From: Chitinophagales bacterium
GTDB taxonomy: Bacteria > Bacteroidota > Bacteroidia > Chitinophagales > UBA8649
Reading direction: 5' to 3'
Assembly: GCA_020635975.1 (NCBI GenBank)
Contig: JACJYT010000002.1
Coordinates: 422,564-486,563 of the forward strand
DNA length: 64,000 nt
Shown: piece by piece, positions 26,850 to 34,504 of the stretch
Layout: each line of letters opens with the position of its first letter
Position numbering within the stretch: the first letter of the stretch is position 1
Translations under genes and position numbers: made by a program
Notes under the pieces: generated by a model
What the model was told of the DNA's origin: nothing
Seen by the model: the letters and a program-made list of their open reading frames with translations, nothing else
Databases searched by the model: none

Positions 26850-28511
26850 ATGAAAGTCCGATTTATTTTGTTTTTTAGTGTACTAGCCAATTTGCTGTAT
26901 TCGCAATTGTTAGATGGAGATTTTGCTAACTACACTTTGGCAGATACCCTACGAGGAAGTATGCGCCCAGAACGTACAGCTTTTGATGTTAGCTATTATG
27001 ATCTTTATTTACTAGTTGATTTTGAGAAGAAGGAAATTGCTGGTTACAATGATATTTATTATCAAGCTCAAAGCGATTTTAAGCGCTTGCAAATTGATCT
27101 TTTCGATAATATGCGCATCGATTCGATAATATTTGCTGGACAAAGCCTAAATTTTGAGAGAGTATTTAATGCGGTATTTATTGATTTTGCTGAAGCTCAG
27201 TTAAAGGGTTCTAGCTCTATGTTTAGAGTTTATTATCACGGTAAGCCGATCATAGCTGAGAACCCACCTTGGGATGGGGGCTTTACTTGGCAAAAAGATA
27301 AAAAGGGCAATGACTGGCTTGGCGTAAGTTGTGAGGGCATAGGTGCAAGTTTATGGTGGCCAAATAAGGATCATTTGAGTGATGAACCAGATAGTATGAG
27401 CGTGACCTGCACCATTCCAGCAGATTTAACTTTTGTTGGAAATGGTACCTTAGAAGCAGATGTTCTTCTAGCAGAGAATAAAAGAAGCATGACTTGGAAG
27501 GTGCATTATCCTATTAACAACTATAATATAAGTTTAAACATTGGTAAATATGTGAATTTTCAAGATAGCTACATAGCACAAGATGGCGAGAAACTTCTCT
27601 TAGATTATTGGGTAATGCCCTACAACCTAGAGAAAGCAAAAGTTCAATTTAAACAAGTGCAGCCTATGCTTGGCTGCTACGAGACTTATTTTGGCAAATT
27701 TCCTTTTTGGAAAGACAATTATAAATTAGTGGAAACGCCTTATTTGGGGATGGAACATCAAACCGCAATAGCTTATGGAAATGATTATAAGAAAGGTTAC
27801 GCGGGTTTCGACTTTAGTAGAATTGGTTTGGATTTCGATTATATCATTATTCATGAAAGTGGTCATGAATATTGGGGCAACCTAATTTCTTGTAAAGATG
27901 CGGCCGACTTGTGGATTCATGAAAGCTTTTGTACCTACTCTGAAGCGCTTTATGTAGAATGTATGTTTGATTTTAACAAGGGCCAAGAATATGTTAATGC
28001 TAAAAAAGCTACGGTAGATAATTTAATGCCAATTGCGGGAGTTTATGGGGTAAATGCCGAAGGTGATGGTGATATGTATAACAAGGGTATGCTTTTCTTG
28101 AACACCCTACGACATGTTGTCGATAAGGATGAACTTTGGTTCGCTATTTTAAAAGAAATGACAAGCAAAGAGTTTGCCTACAAAACTATAGATGCTAAGG
28201 ATCTTATCTCTTTCTTTAAGGAAAGAACTAAGCTTAATTTAGATCCAATTTTTGAACAGTATTTGTATTCTAATAAGCTTCCGAAGTTGTATTATCATGT
28301 TGAGAAGCTTAAGGGAAAAGAGTACGCTATTCATTATAAATGGCTAACGGATGCCGAGGGCTTTGAAATGCCTTTAGAATTGGAAGTTGGAACGACAACT
28401 ATTCGTTTAGAAGGCAACAATACCTTGCAAACTTTTACCTTTAATAAGAAGAAAAAAGAAGCTCTAAATCTAAATGATACCAAGTTCTATATTGATTTAA
28501 AAGAGTATTAG
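26850..28511 (+). CDS. M1 family aminopeptidase, secreted
   Basis: 553 aa zinc metallopeptidase. N-terminal signal peptide (1-18, ending LLYSQ), then an M1 N-terminal saddle domain (about 40-235) and the catalytic domain. The zinc site is complete: HESGH (His335, Glu336, His339) with Glu358 in WIHESF. The substrate-binding GxMEN motif appears as LGMEHQ (299-304), a variant in which Asn is replaced by His. Predicted to trim N-terminal residues of peptides in the periplasm. It is shorter than classic M1 enzymes because it lacks the ERAP1-like C-terminal domain, as is common for Bacteroidota secreted forms. Confidence 0.9.
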   Translation: MKVRFILFFSVLANLLYSQLLDGDFANYTLADTLRGSMRPERTAFDVSYYDLYLLVDFEKKEIAGYNDIYYQAQSDFKRLQIDLFDNMRIDSIIFAGQSLNFERVFNAVFIDFAEAQLKGSSSMFRVYYHGKPIIAENPPWDGGFTWQKDKKGNDWLGVSCEGIGASLWWPNKDHLSDEPDSMSVTCTIPADLTFVGNGTLEADVLLAENKRSMTWKVHYPINNYNISLNIGKYVNFQDSYIAQDGEKLLLDYWVMPYNLEKAKVQFKQVQPMLGCYETYFGKFPFWKDNYKLVETPYLGMEHQTAIAYGNDYKKGYAGFDFSRIGLDFDYIIIHESGHEYWGNLISCKDAADLWIHESFCTYSEALYVECMFDFNKGQEYVNAKKATVDNLMPIAGVYGVNAEGDGDMYNKGMLFLNTLRHVVDKDELWFAILKEMTSKEFAYKTIDAKDLISFFKERTKLNLDPIFEQYLYSNKLPKLYYHVEKLKGKEYAIHYKWLTDAEGFEMPLELEVGTTTIRLEGNNTLQTFTFNKKKKEALNLNDTKFYIDLKEY

Positions 28512-28563
28512 TCTTATCTTTTTGGAAGATCAAGCATATTCGTCAAACTAAGTTAATTTCTCT

Positions 28564-28571
28564 TAACTTTG
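28564..28571 (+). promoter_or_regulatory. -7 promoter box of argS
   Basis: TAACTTTG, identical to the gldA box, ends 4 nt before ATG 28576. This predicts a transcript with essentially no leader. Confidence 0.6.
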
Positions 28572-28575
28572 CAAG

Positions 28576-30345
28576 ATGAAATTAGAAGCTTTAATTATAG
28601 CCGGGGTACAAGAAGCAATGCGCAATCTTTATGGGCAAGAGCTTGGTTTGGAAAGTATTGCGCTAAACGAAACAAAGAAAGAATTTGTTGGGGATATCAC
28701 CGTAGTGGTTTTTCCTTTAACTAAATTTTCGCGTTTAGGTCCCGAACAAACGGCTGAAGCAATTGGTACTTATTTAGTAAAAAGCATAGAGTATATTAGT
28801 GCTTTCAATGTAGTAAAGGGCTTCCTAAATTTGCAAATTGCTAATAGCTATTGGTTGAGTTTCTTTAAAGCAGAGCACAATAACTTAGAATTTGGAAAAG
28901 GGGAGAAGAAAAGGAAAGTGGTATTGGAATATTGTGGTCCGAATACCAATAAACCTTTGCATTTAGGACATATAAGAAATATGTTGCTTGGTTACAGTAC
29001 TGCTAATTTGTTAAGTTTTGCGGGCAATGATGTTCATAAGGTAAATATTTACAATGATCGTGGCATTGCAATATGTAAAAGTATGTTGGCTTGGAAGCTT
29101 TTTGGAGCTGGTGCAACACCTGAAAGCTCGGGATTAAAGGGCGACCATTTTGTGGGAAAATTCTATGTGGAATTTGACAAACACTACAAAGCAGAGGTTC
29201 AAGCTCTAGTAGAACAAGGCCTTAGTAAAGAAGTAGCAGAAAAACAAGCTCCCTTAATTGTTAAAGCGCAAGAAATGTTGGTGCAATGGGAACAAGGAGA
29301 TAAGGAGGTTTTAGCTCTTTGGAATAAGATGAATTCGTGGTGCTACGAGGGTTTTGAAGAAACTTTTAAGGCGCTCGGTGTTGATTTTGAAAAGCATTAC
29401 AAGGAATCTGATTTCTACCTACAAGGAAAGAGTTTGGTGGATGAAGGTTTAAAGAAGAACTTTTTTTATAAAAAGGAAGACGGCTCGGTTTGGGTAGATT
29501 TAGAAGATAAGGGCTTAGATCACAAGCTTCTTTTACGAGGAGATGGAACTTCGGTATATATCACTCAAGATATGGGAGTGGCAGAAGCTCGTTACCAAGA
29601 TTACCAGTTTGATGAATCTATTTATGTGGTAGCTTCCGAACAAGACTATCACTTCAAAGTGCTTCAGTTGGTTCTTGAAAAATTGGAGAAACCTTATGCG
29701 GAAGGTATTTATCACTTAAGCTACGGCTTGGTGAATTTACCGAATGGAAGAATGAAAAGTAGAGAAGGCACTGTGGTAGATGCAGATGATTTGATTGCAG
29801 AGATGATTGCTACCGCCGAAAAACATACCAAAGAACTAGGTAAAATAGATGATTTCACTCCAGAGGAAGCGCAAGCTTTGTATAAAACATTGGCAATGGG
29901 AGCTTTAAAATACTTTATGCTTAAGGTAAGTCCGAAGCGATCCATGATTTTCAATCCCGAAGAGTCTATTGAATTTCAAGGAGATACAGGACCTTTTATT
30001 CAGTTCAATTATGTTAGAATTCAAAGTCTATTGCGTAAGCAAACTTTAGCGCAACTGCAACTGGATGGAATTGAAATTAATGAAGACGAGAAAGATTTAA
30101 TTAAGGATTTGTATAAGTTCCCTGCTTTAATTCAAGGAGCAGCAGCTAACTACGATATTAGTGAGTTGGTTAGCTATTGTTATTCTCTCGCTAAAAATTA
30201 CAGTAAGTTTTATGCTAATAATGCGATTTTAGTGGATACTACAGAAGATCTTAAAAATTTCCGACTATTATTGTCGCGTTGGGTGGCTGAAGTTTTAAAA
30301 AGCTCTTTTGGCATACTTGGTATAGAAATGCCGAACAGAATGTAG
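28576..30345 (+). CDS. argS: Arginine--tRNA ligase
   Basis: Class I aminoacyl-tRNA synthetase for arginine. 589 aa, normal length. N-terminal Arg_tRNA_synt_N domain (about 5-90), the HIGH signature as HLGH (129-132) after EYCGPNTNKPL, the KMSKS-equivalent loop as RMKSREG (about 394-400), and the C-terminal DALR anticodon-binding domain (about 470-589, with FIQFNYVRIQSLLRK). The gene is monocistronic, under a -7 box only 4 nt from the start codon. It is convergent with pth, 22 nt apart. Confidence 0.97.
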   Translation: MKLEALIIAGVQEAMRNLYGQELGLESIALNETKKEFVGDITVVVFPLTKFSRLGPEQTAEAIGTYLVKSIEYISAFNVVKGFLNLQIANSYWLSFFKAEHNNLEFGKGEKKRKVVLEYCGPNTNKPLHLGHIRNMLLGYSTANLLSFAGNDVHKVNIYNDRGIAICKSMLAWKLFGAGATPESSGLKGDHFVGKFYVEFDKHYKAEVQALVEQGLSKEVAEKQAPLIVKAQEMLVQWEQGDKEVLALWNKMNSWCYEGFEETFKALGVDFEKHYKESDFYLQGKSLVDEGLKKNFFYKKEDGSVWVDLEDKGLDHKLLLRGDGTSVYITQDMGVAEARYQDYQFDESIYVVASEQDYHFKVLQLVLEKLEKPYAEGIYHLSYGLVNLPNGRMKSREGTVVDADDLIAEMIATAEKHTKELGKIDDFTPEEAQALYKTLAMGALKYFMLKVSPKRSMIFNPEESIEFQGDTGPFIQFNYVRIQSLLRKQTLAQLQLDGIEINEDEKDLIKDLYKFPALIQGAAANYDISELVSYCYSLAKNYSKFYANNAILVDTTEDLKNFRLLLSRWVAEVLKSSFGILGIEMPNRM

Positions 30346-30367
30346 CAGCTTTCGTCCCCTTGCGGTT

Positions 30368-30934
30368 TTACTTAGAACTATTACTCAGTTCCATTGCCTT
30401 GTTGATGCCAAGGTGAACAAAGTTTTCTACAGCAACAATGGCTTCTTGTATATAAGAAGCTAGCTCCTCGTTTTCTTTAGGGGTCCAAGCACCCAATACA
30501 TAATCTATTTGTTTGCCTCTGCTAAAATTATTGCCTATACCAAAACGCAAACGATTATATTCTTGACTTCCTAGAACTAGTTCAATATTTTTAAGTCCGT
30601 TATGTCCGCCTGAAGAACCTTTGGCTTTCAACCTAAGCTTTCCGAAAGGTAGATCCTTGTCGTCTACCAATACTAGGGTATTTTCTAAAGGTATCTTTAA
30701 TTCTTGCATCCAATACTGCATAGCCTTCCCACTCAAGTTCATGTAAGTTGTTGGCTTAATTAGATGGATGACTTTATTTTTTAAACGAAACTCTGTATAA
30801 AAAGCAAGGCGCTTCAATTCAAATGAAACGCCTGGCTTTTTTATCATTTCATCGGCTATTTTAAAACCAATGTTATGTCTTGTGTTTTCGTATTCAATAC
30901 CTATGTTACCAAGGGCAATAATTAAATACTTCAT
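30368..30934 (-). CDS. pth: Peptidyl-tRNA hydrolase
   Basis: Releases peptides from prematurely dropped peptidyl-tRNA. 188 aa, normal length. Catalytic His is in YENTRHNIGF (His21), the substrate-site Asn is in TYMNLSGK (about 65-72), and Asp in LVDDKDLP (about 90-97) followed by GSSGGHNGLKNI (about 106-117). It is the third gene of prs-rplY-pth, 8 nt after rplY, a common order in which ribosomal protein L25 and Pth are neighbours. Confidence 0.96.
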   Translation of the reverse strand: MKYLIIALGNIGIEYENTRHNIGFKIADEMIKKPGVSFELKRLAFYTEFRLKNKVIHLIKPTTYMNLSGKAMQYWMQELKIPLENTLVLVDDKDLPFGKLRLKAKGSSGGHNGLKNIELVLGSQEYNRLRFGIGNNFSRGKQIDYVLGAWTPKENEELASYIQEAIVAVENFVHLGINKAMELSNSSK

Positions 30935-30942
30935 TTTTCGAA

Positions 30943-31581
30943 TTACTCAGCAGCAGCCTCAGCTCCAGTTTCTGATCCTTCTTCTTCTTCCTCTTCCATT
31001 GGAGTACTGGTATCTGCACCTTTAGAAGCAGCACTTCTCATTGCTCTAGGGATAATTACTTGAGCAATTGGGTTGCCAAGAGAATTCATGATTTCTAAGT
31101 CTGTTTTTAAATCTCTAACCTTAACCGACTTACCTAAAGTAAGGTGACCAACGTTAACTTCGATTTCGCTTAACAAGTTTTCTGGAGTAGTTTTAACAAT
31201 TAATTTTCTTAAAGAAAGTTCTAACTTACCACCTGCCTTAACACCTGGTGCAGTTCCTGTTAATTTAACTGGAATTTCAACTTTAACTTTTTTACCTTTT
31301 ACTAATTCTTGAAAATCTAAATGTAAAATAGTGTCGTTGATTGGGTGAAAATCCGAATCTTTTAAAATTGCTTCATGTGTTTTACCGTTTACGGTAATAT
31401 CAGCAACAACAAATTTATCTGTAAATACGATATCTTTAATTTGCTTTAATGTTACAGCGAAGTGTACATTTTCTTTACCTCCATACAATACACATGGTAT
31501 CATACCTTCATTTCTTAGGGCTTGTGTAGCTTTTTTGCCCATGTCTGTTCTAGCTTGCGCTTCAAATGCAATTCTGTTCAT
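30943..31581 (-). CDS. rplY: 50S ribosomal protein L25/CTC form
   Basis: 5S rRNA-binding protein of the large subunit. 212 aa, the long TL5/CTC form: an L25 domain (about 5-92) plus a TL5 C-terminal beta domain (about 98-180), then a low-complexity acidic tail (about 190-212) of Glu and Ala. The start is ATG 31581, 5 nt after the prs stop, so it is cotranscribed with prs upstream and pth downstream. Confidence 0.95.
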   Translation of the reverse strand: MNRIAFEAQARTDMGKKATQALRNEGMIPCVLYGGKENVHFAVTLKQIKDIVFTDKFVVADITVNGKTHEAILKDSDFHPINDTILHLDFQELVKGKKVKVEIPVKLTGTAPGVKAGGKLELSLRKLIVKTTPENLLSEIEVNVGHLTLGKSVKVRDLKTDLEIMNSLGNPIAQVIIPRAMRSAASKGADTSTPMEEEEEEGSETGAEAAAE

Positions 31582-31586
31582 AGTGT

Positions 31587-32531
31587 TTAAACTGATTGTG
31601 TTATAAAAAGTGAATTAATAGATTTATGCTCGTGTGTATTTCTAATTGCTCGCGCAAATAGTTGTGACACAGTAAGCACCTTGATCTTGCTACTTTTTTG
31701 CTTTAAAGGAATAGTGTCTGTAACAATTAACTCGGTTAACTGAGAAGCTTCTATTCTTTCGTAAGCAGGTCCCGATAAAACAGCGTGCGTGCATATTGCT
31801 CTAACACTAGCTGCTCCTTTTTCCATAATAACCTCTGCTGCCTTACATAAGGTACCAGCAGTATCTATGATATCATCTACAAGAATTACGTTTTTACCGG
31901 CTACATCTCCAATTAAAGTCATTTCGGCAATCTCGTTAGCCTTCTTTCTATGCTTGTCGCATATTACAAAGTCTGTGTCGAAATGATGAGAGTATACTCT
32001 AGTTCTTTTTGTAGATCCTACATCGGGTGATGCGAATATTAAATTGTCTATTTTAATTTTTTCCAAATATGGAATAAAGATGGCAGTAGAATTTAAGTGG
32101 TCTACAGGGATGTCAAAAAATCCTTGAATTTGACCAGCATGTAAATCCATAGTCATTACTCTATCTACTCCTGAAGCCACTAATAGGTTCGCAATTAATT
32201 TTGCACCTATTGCCACTCTCGGTCTATCTTTTCTATCTTGTCTAGCGAAACCGAAGTAAGGAATCACAGCAGTAATATATTCTGCTGATGCTCTTTTACT
32301 AGCGTCAACCATCATTAATAGTTCCATTAAGTTCTCTGAAGGAGGCATGGTAGATTGAATGATGAAAACATAATTCCCTCTAACAGACTCATGAATAACA
32401 GGTTGGAATTCCCCATCGCTGAAATATTGCATTTCTACATTAGCCAAAGCTTCTCCATAAAAATCGCCAATTTTCTTGGCCAAATCCTGAGAACAATTTC
32501 CGGTTAATAATTTTACTTCAACGTGATTCAT
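31587..32531 (-). CDS. prs: Ribose-phosphate pyrophosphokinase
   Basis: Makes PRPP from ribose 5-phosphate and ATP for nucleotide, NAD, His and Trp synthesis. 314 aa from ATG 32531, the family length. Visible: ATP-site FGFARQDRKDRPR (about 95-107), the flexible-loop and metal His in DLHAGQIQGFF (about 130-140), and the PRPP-binding loop VILVDDIIDTAGT (about 220-232). The frame stays open further upstream to 32684, but that part runs through the tRNA-Gln terminator and the gene's own -7 box (32556-32563), which supports 32531. It heads prs-rplY-pth. Confidence 0.96.
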   Translation of the reverse strand: MNHVEVKLLTGNCSQDLAKKIGDFYGEALANVEMQYFSDGEFQPVIHESVRGNYVFIIQSTMPPSENLMELLMMVDASKRASAEYITAVIPYFGFARQDRKDRPRVAIGAKLIANLLVASGVDRVMTMDLHAGQIQGFFDIPVDHLNSTAIFIPYLEKIKIDNLIFASPDVGSTKRTRVYSHHFDTDFVICDKHRKKANEIAEMTLIGDVAGKNVILVDDIIDTAGTLCKAAEVIMEKGAASVRAICTHAVLSGPAYERIEASQLTELIVTDTIPLKQKSSKIKVLTVSQLFARAIRNTHEHKSINSLFITQSV

Positions 32532-32555
32532 AAGAGATATCTTCTTTATGGGCTG

Positions 32556-32563
32556 CAAATGTA
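32556..32563 (-). promoter_or_regulatory. -7 promoter box of prs-rplY-pth
   Basis: Minus-strand TACATTTG matches TAnnTTTG; leader of about 20 nt to ATG 32531. It decides the prs start, since longer in-frame starts would lie upstream of it. Confidence 0.55.
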
Positions 32564-32610
32564 GTATTTTTTTATATTTTCTTCTACTATTTTGCCATAA
32601 TAGATAAAGA

Positions 32611-32638
32611 AAAAGGTCGCAAAACTTTGCGACCTTTT
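32611..32638 (-). terminator. Intrinsic terminator of tRNA-Gln
   Basis: Near-perfect hairpin with 12-bp arms AAAAGGTCGCAA and TTGCGACCTTTT, and a T-rich tail on the minus strand, 7 nt after the tRNA 3' end. Confidence 0.85.
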
Positions 32639-32644
32639 TCTTTG

Positions 32645-32717
32645 TTGGCCCACTAGGGCTCGAACCTAGACTCTTCTGTACCAAAAACAGACGTGTTGCC
32701 AGTTACACCATAGGCCA
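32645..32717 (-). tRNA. tRNA-Gln(TTG)
   Basis: A 73-nt cloverleaf. Acceptor arms are TGGCCTA and TGGGCCA with discriminator A; anticodon stem TCTGT/ACAGA with loop TTTTGGT gives anticodon TTG; T arm CTAGG-TTCGAGC-CCTAG. The CCA end is not encoded. A -7 box (32728-32735) lies just upstream and a terminator follows. Confidence 0.95.
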
Positions 32718-32727
32718 AAACGGAGTG

Positions 32728-32735
32728 CAAATTTA
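32728..32735 (-). promoter_or_regulatory. -7 promoter box of tRNA-Gln
   Basis: Minus-strand TAAATTTG ends 10 nt before the mature 5' end of the tRNA. Confidence 0.55.
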
Positions 32736-32768
32736 AATTATTTTTTTTAAATAATGCAAGTATTAAAT

Positions 32769-33590
32769 CTAATCTTTTTCATTTTTATCTTGAAAATCTA
32801 AAGATTTAACATTGAAAAAGCTTAGAAGCTGCTTCGCCTTTATTTTTATATTTTCTTTTAAAGTTGTAGCCACTTTTTTAGAGAAGCTATCATCTGGCTT
32901 GTTTAAGAAACGAGAATCCTCGTATTTAACCCCTTCTTCCATTGGGGTAAAGAAATAGGCATAATACGATTTTCTGTATTCGCCATCGGGGAAATTAATC
33001 TTTTCATAGCCGTGAGGTGAATTTTCGTCAGTTAAAAAGATAACTGCGGTATTAAAAGTTGGAGGATACTTAACCGCCATAGTTTTCATGTCCTTGTTCC
33101 AAATTTCTATTTCTCCCTTATATTCTGGCTTCCATTTTTGATTCATATAGACCAAAAGGTTTACGCGACGCCATAATTTTTTAGCTACGTTAACATTAAC
33201 ATCTATATGTACATCTAAAAAACTTCCTTTACCTCCTTGGTGAATTCCTTGTCCTAAAGAATCGGTATTTGTAAACAAGCCGTCAATGCCCGTTAGTTTC
33301 GACATGAATTCTCCCACTTCCTTGGTAATCATTGCATCTCTTAATTGTCCAAAAGCGGGATGCCATCGTTCAAAGTGATAATCTTCCCGTTTATTTTCAT
33401 TTAAGCTTTTCCTAACCACCTTGAGCGTGTCAAACTTCGGAAAGTTATCGTGAAGGGTATTGGCAAAGCTCTCTTCAAAGAAATTTTCTAGAACAATATG
33501 TTTGCATGGTTTAGCGGAACTAAATTGCTCGCTTAGCCTTTGTAAATTTTCGGGCTTGGTATATTCTGCATTAATGAGTTCGAGAGACAT
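32769..33590 (-). CDS. 2-oxoglutarate/Fe(II)-dependent oxygenase
   Basis: 273 aa with a prolyl 4-hydroxylase-like double-stranded beta-helix (about 120-212). The iron ligands are visible as His128-x-Asp130 in LDVHIDVN and His193 in NSPHGYEK; Arg206 in YRKSYYAYFF would bind 2-oxoglutarate. The C-terminal ~60 residues are charged helices. The substrate is unknown; related enzymes hydroxylate proteins or sugar chains. It follows an SDR gene by 3 nt, so the two are cotranscribed and may modify the same molecule. Confidence 0.82.
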   Translation of the reverse strand: MSLELINAEYTKPENLQRLSEQFSSAKPCKHIVLENFFEESFANTLHDNFPKFDTLKVVRKSLNENKREDYHFERWHPAFGQLRDAMITKEVGEFMSKLTGIDGLFTNTDSLGQGIHQGGKGSFLDVHIDVNVNVAKKLWRRVNLLVYMNQKWKPEYKGEIEIWNKDMKTMAVKYPPTFNTAVIFLTDENSPHGYEKINFPDGEYRKSYYAYFFTPMEEGVKYEDSRFLNKPDDSFSKKVATTLKENIKIKAKQLLSFFNVKSLDFQDKNEKD

Positions 33591-33593
33591 AAA

Positions 33594-34394
33594 CTATATT
33601 TTGTGTAATTTTCTCATTAAGAAATGAAAAAGTCTAGGAAATAAAAATGCAAATTTAGGCATTAAAGTTTCTAAACCACCCACATACGACTGTCTTTTTT
33701 TCTTGCTTATGTTCTTCAAAATGCCTTGAGCACAGTCTTTGGCCGACATGCCTTTCTCTTGGGCAACACTATCCTTGTCATGAATTTCGCCACTACCCGT
33801 TAGAGATTTTTTAGTAATCTCCGTTTTAATGAAACCCGGCGAAACGATAGCTACCTCTACACCTAATTTTTCTAGGTCGTAGCGCATACTATTGTAGTAG
33901 CCATTGAGGGCGTGCTTAGAAGCGCAGTAGGGTCCCACAAAGGGAAGTCCAATTTCTCCCAGTATGCTGCTAATACCCACTATCTGTCCTTTTTTTCTAT
34001 CAATAAAATGAGGAAGCAGTGCTTTGGTGAAATTGATGTTAGCAAAGTAATTTACTTCCATTATTCTCCTTTCTACCTCTTCATTAGTTTCTTGAACTAA
34101 GGATTTTTGGGCTATTCCGGCATTGTTGATGAGAATATCAATATGATTAAATTTGGACAGGATCTTTTCTCTTACCGCATTAAAATCGATGGCTTGAGAA
34201 AAATCTAAAGCTAAAATCAAATAATTTTCATCTGCCAAGTTCATTCTCCGTACATGTTCTTGCATGGCTTCCTGATTTCTGGCACATAAAACAATTTTAG
34301 CTCCGTAATTGGCCAATTGCTCTACAATTTCGCGACCAATTCCACTAGAAGATCCAGTAACCACAACAACTTTGTCTTTGTAAAAATTACGCAT
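33594..34394 (-). CDS. Short-chain dehydrogenase/reductase
   Basis: 266 aa NAD(P)-dependent Rossmann enzyme. Cofactor loop TGSSSGIG (13-20), NNAG (90-93), catalytic Ser in ISSILGE (about 142), Tyr156 and Lys160 in YCASK. The C-terminal segment (about 225-266) carries a hydrophobic patch (FAFLFPRLFHFL), as in DltE/YqjQ-like membrane-near SDRs. The ATG at 34394 is chosen because the -7 box (34410-34417) places transcription start inside the longer TTG-initiated version (34412). Substrate unknown. Confidence 0.87.
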   Translation of the reverse strand: MRNFYKDKVVVVTGSSSGIGREIVEQLANYGAKIVLCARNQEAMQEHVRRMNLADENYLILALDFSQAIDFNAVREKILSKFNHIDILINNAGIAQKSLVQETNEEVERRIMEVNYFANINFTKALLPHFIDRKKGQIVGISSILGEIGLPFVGPYCASKHALNGYYNSMRYDLEKLGVEVAIVSPGFIKTEITKKSLTGSGEIHDKDSVAQEKGMSAKDCAQGILKNISKKKRQSYVGGLETLMPKFAFLFPRLFHFLMRKLHKI

Positions 34395-34409
34395 TCCTTC
34401 TCTTTCATG

Positions 34410-34417
34410 CAAAAGTA
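34410..34417 (-). promoter_or_regulatory. -7 promoter box of the SDR/oxygenase pair
   Basis: Minus-strand TACTTTTG; about 15 nt before ATG 34394. Confidence 0.5.
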
Positions 34418-34473
34418 ATCATATTTGTTGTTAGTAAATGTTAAAGAAAGGGTCTTGACAAAGCATTATTTTT

Positions 34474-34481
34474 TATCTTTG
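34474..34481 (+). promoter_or_regulatory. -7 promoter box of the DUF2723 gene
   Basis: TATCTTTG, with TTGACA at 34455-34460 upstream; leader of about 20 nt to ATG 34505. Confidence 0.55.
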
Positions 34482-34504
34482 GGCGGTTTACTCTAAATGT
34501 AATT

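Noticed and set aside
32532..32684. N-terminal extension of prs by 51 codons
   Set aside because: It runs through the tRNA-Gln terminator, part of the tRNA and the prs promoter box; the family N-terminus begins at ATG 32531.
34395..34412. TTG start for the SDR gene
   Set aside because: The promoter box at 34410-34417 overlaps that start; ATG 34394 fits the family N-terminus.
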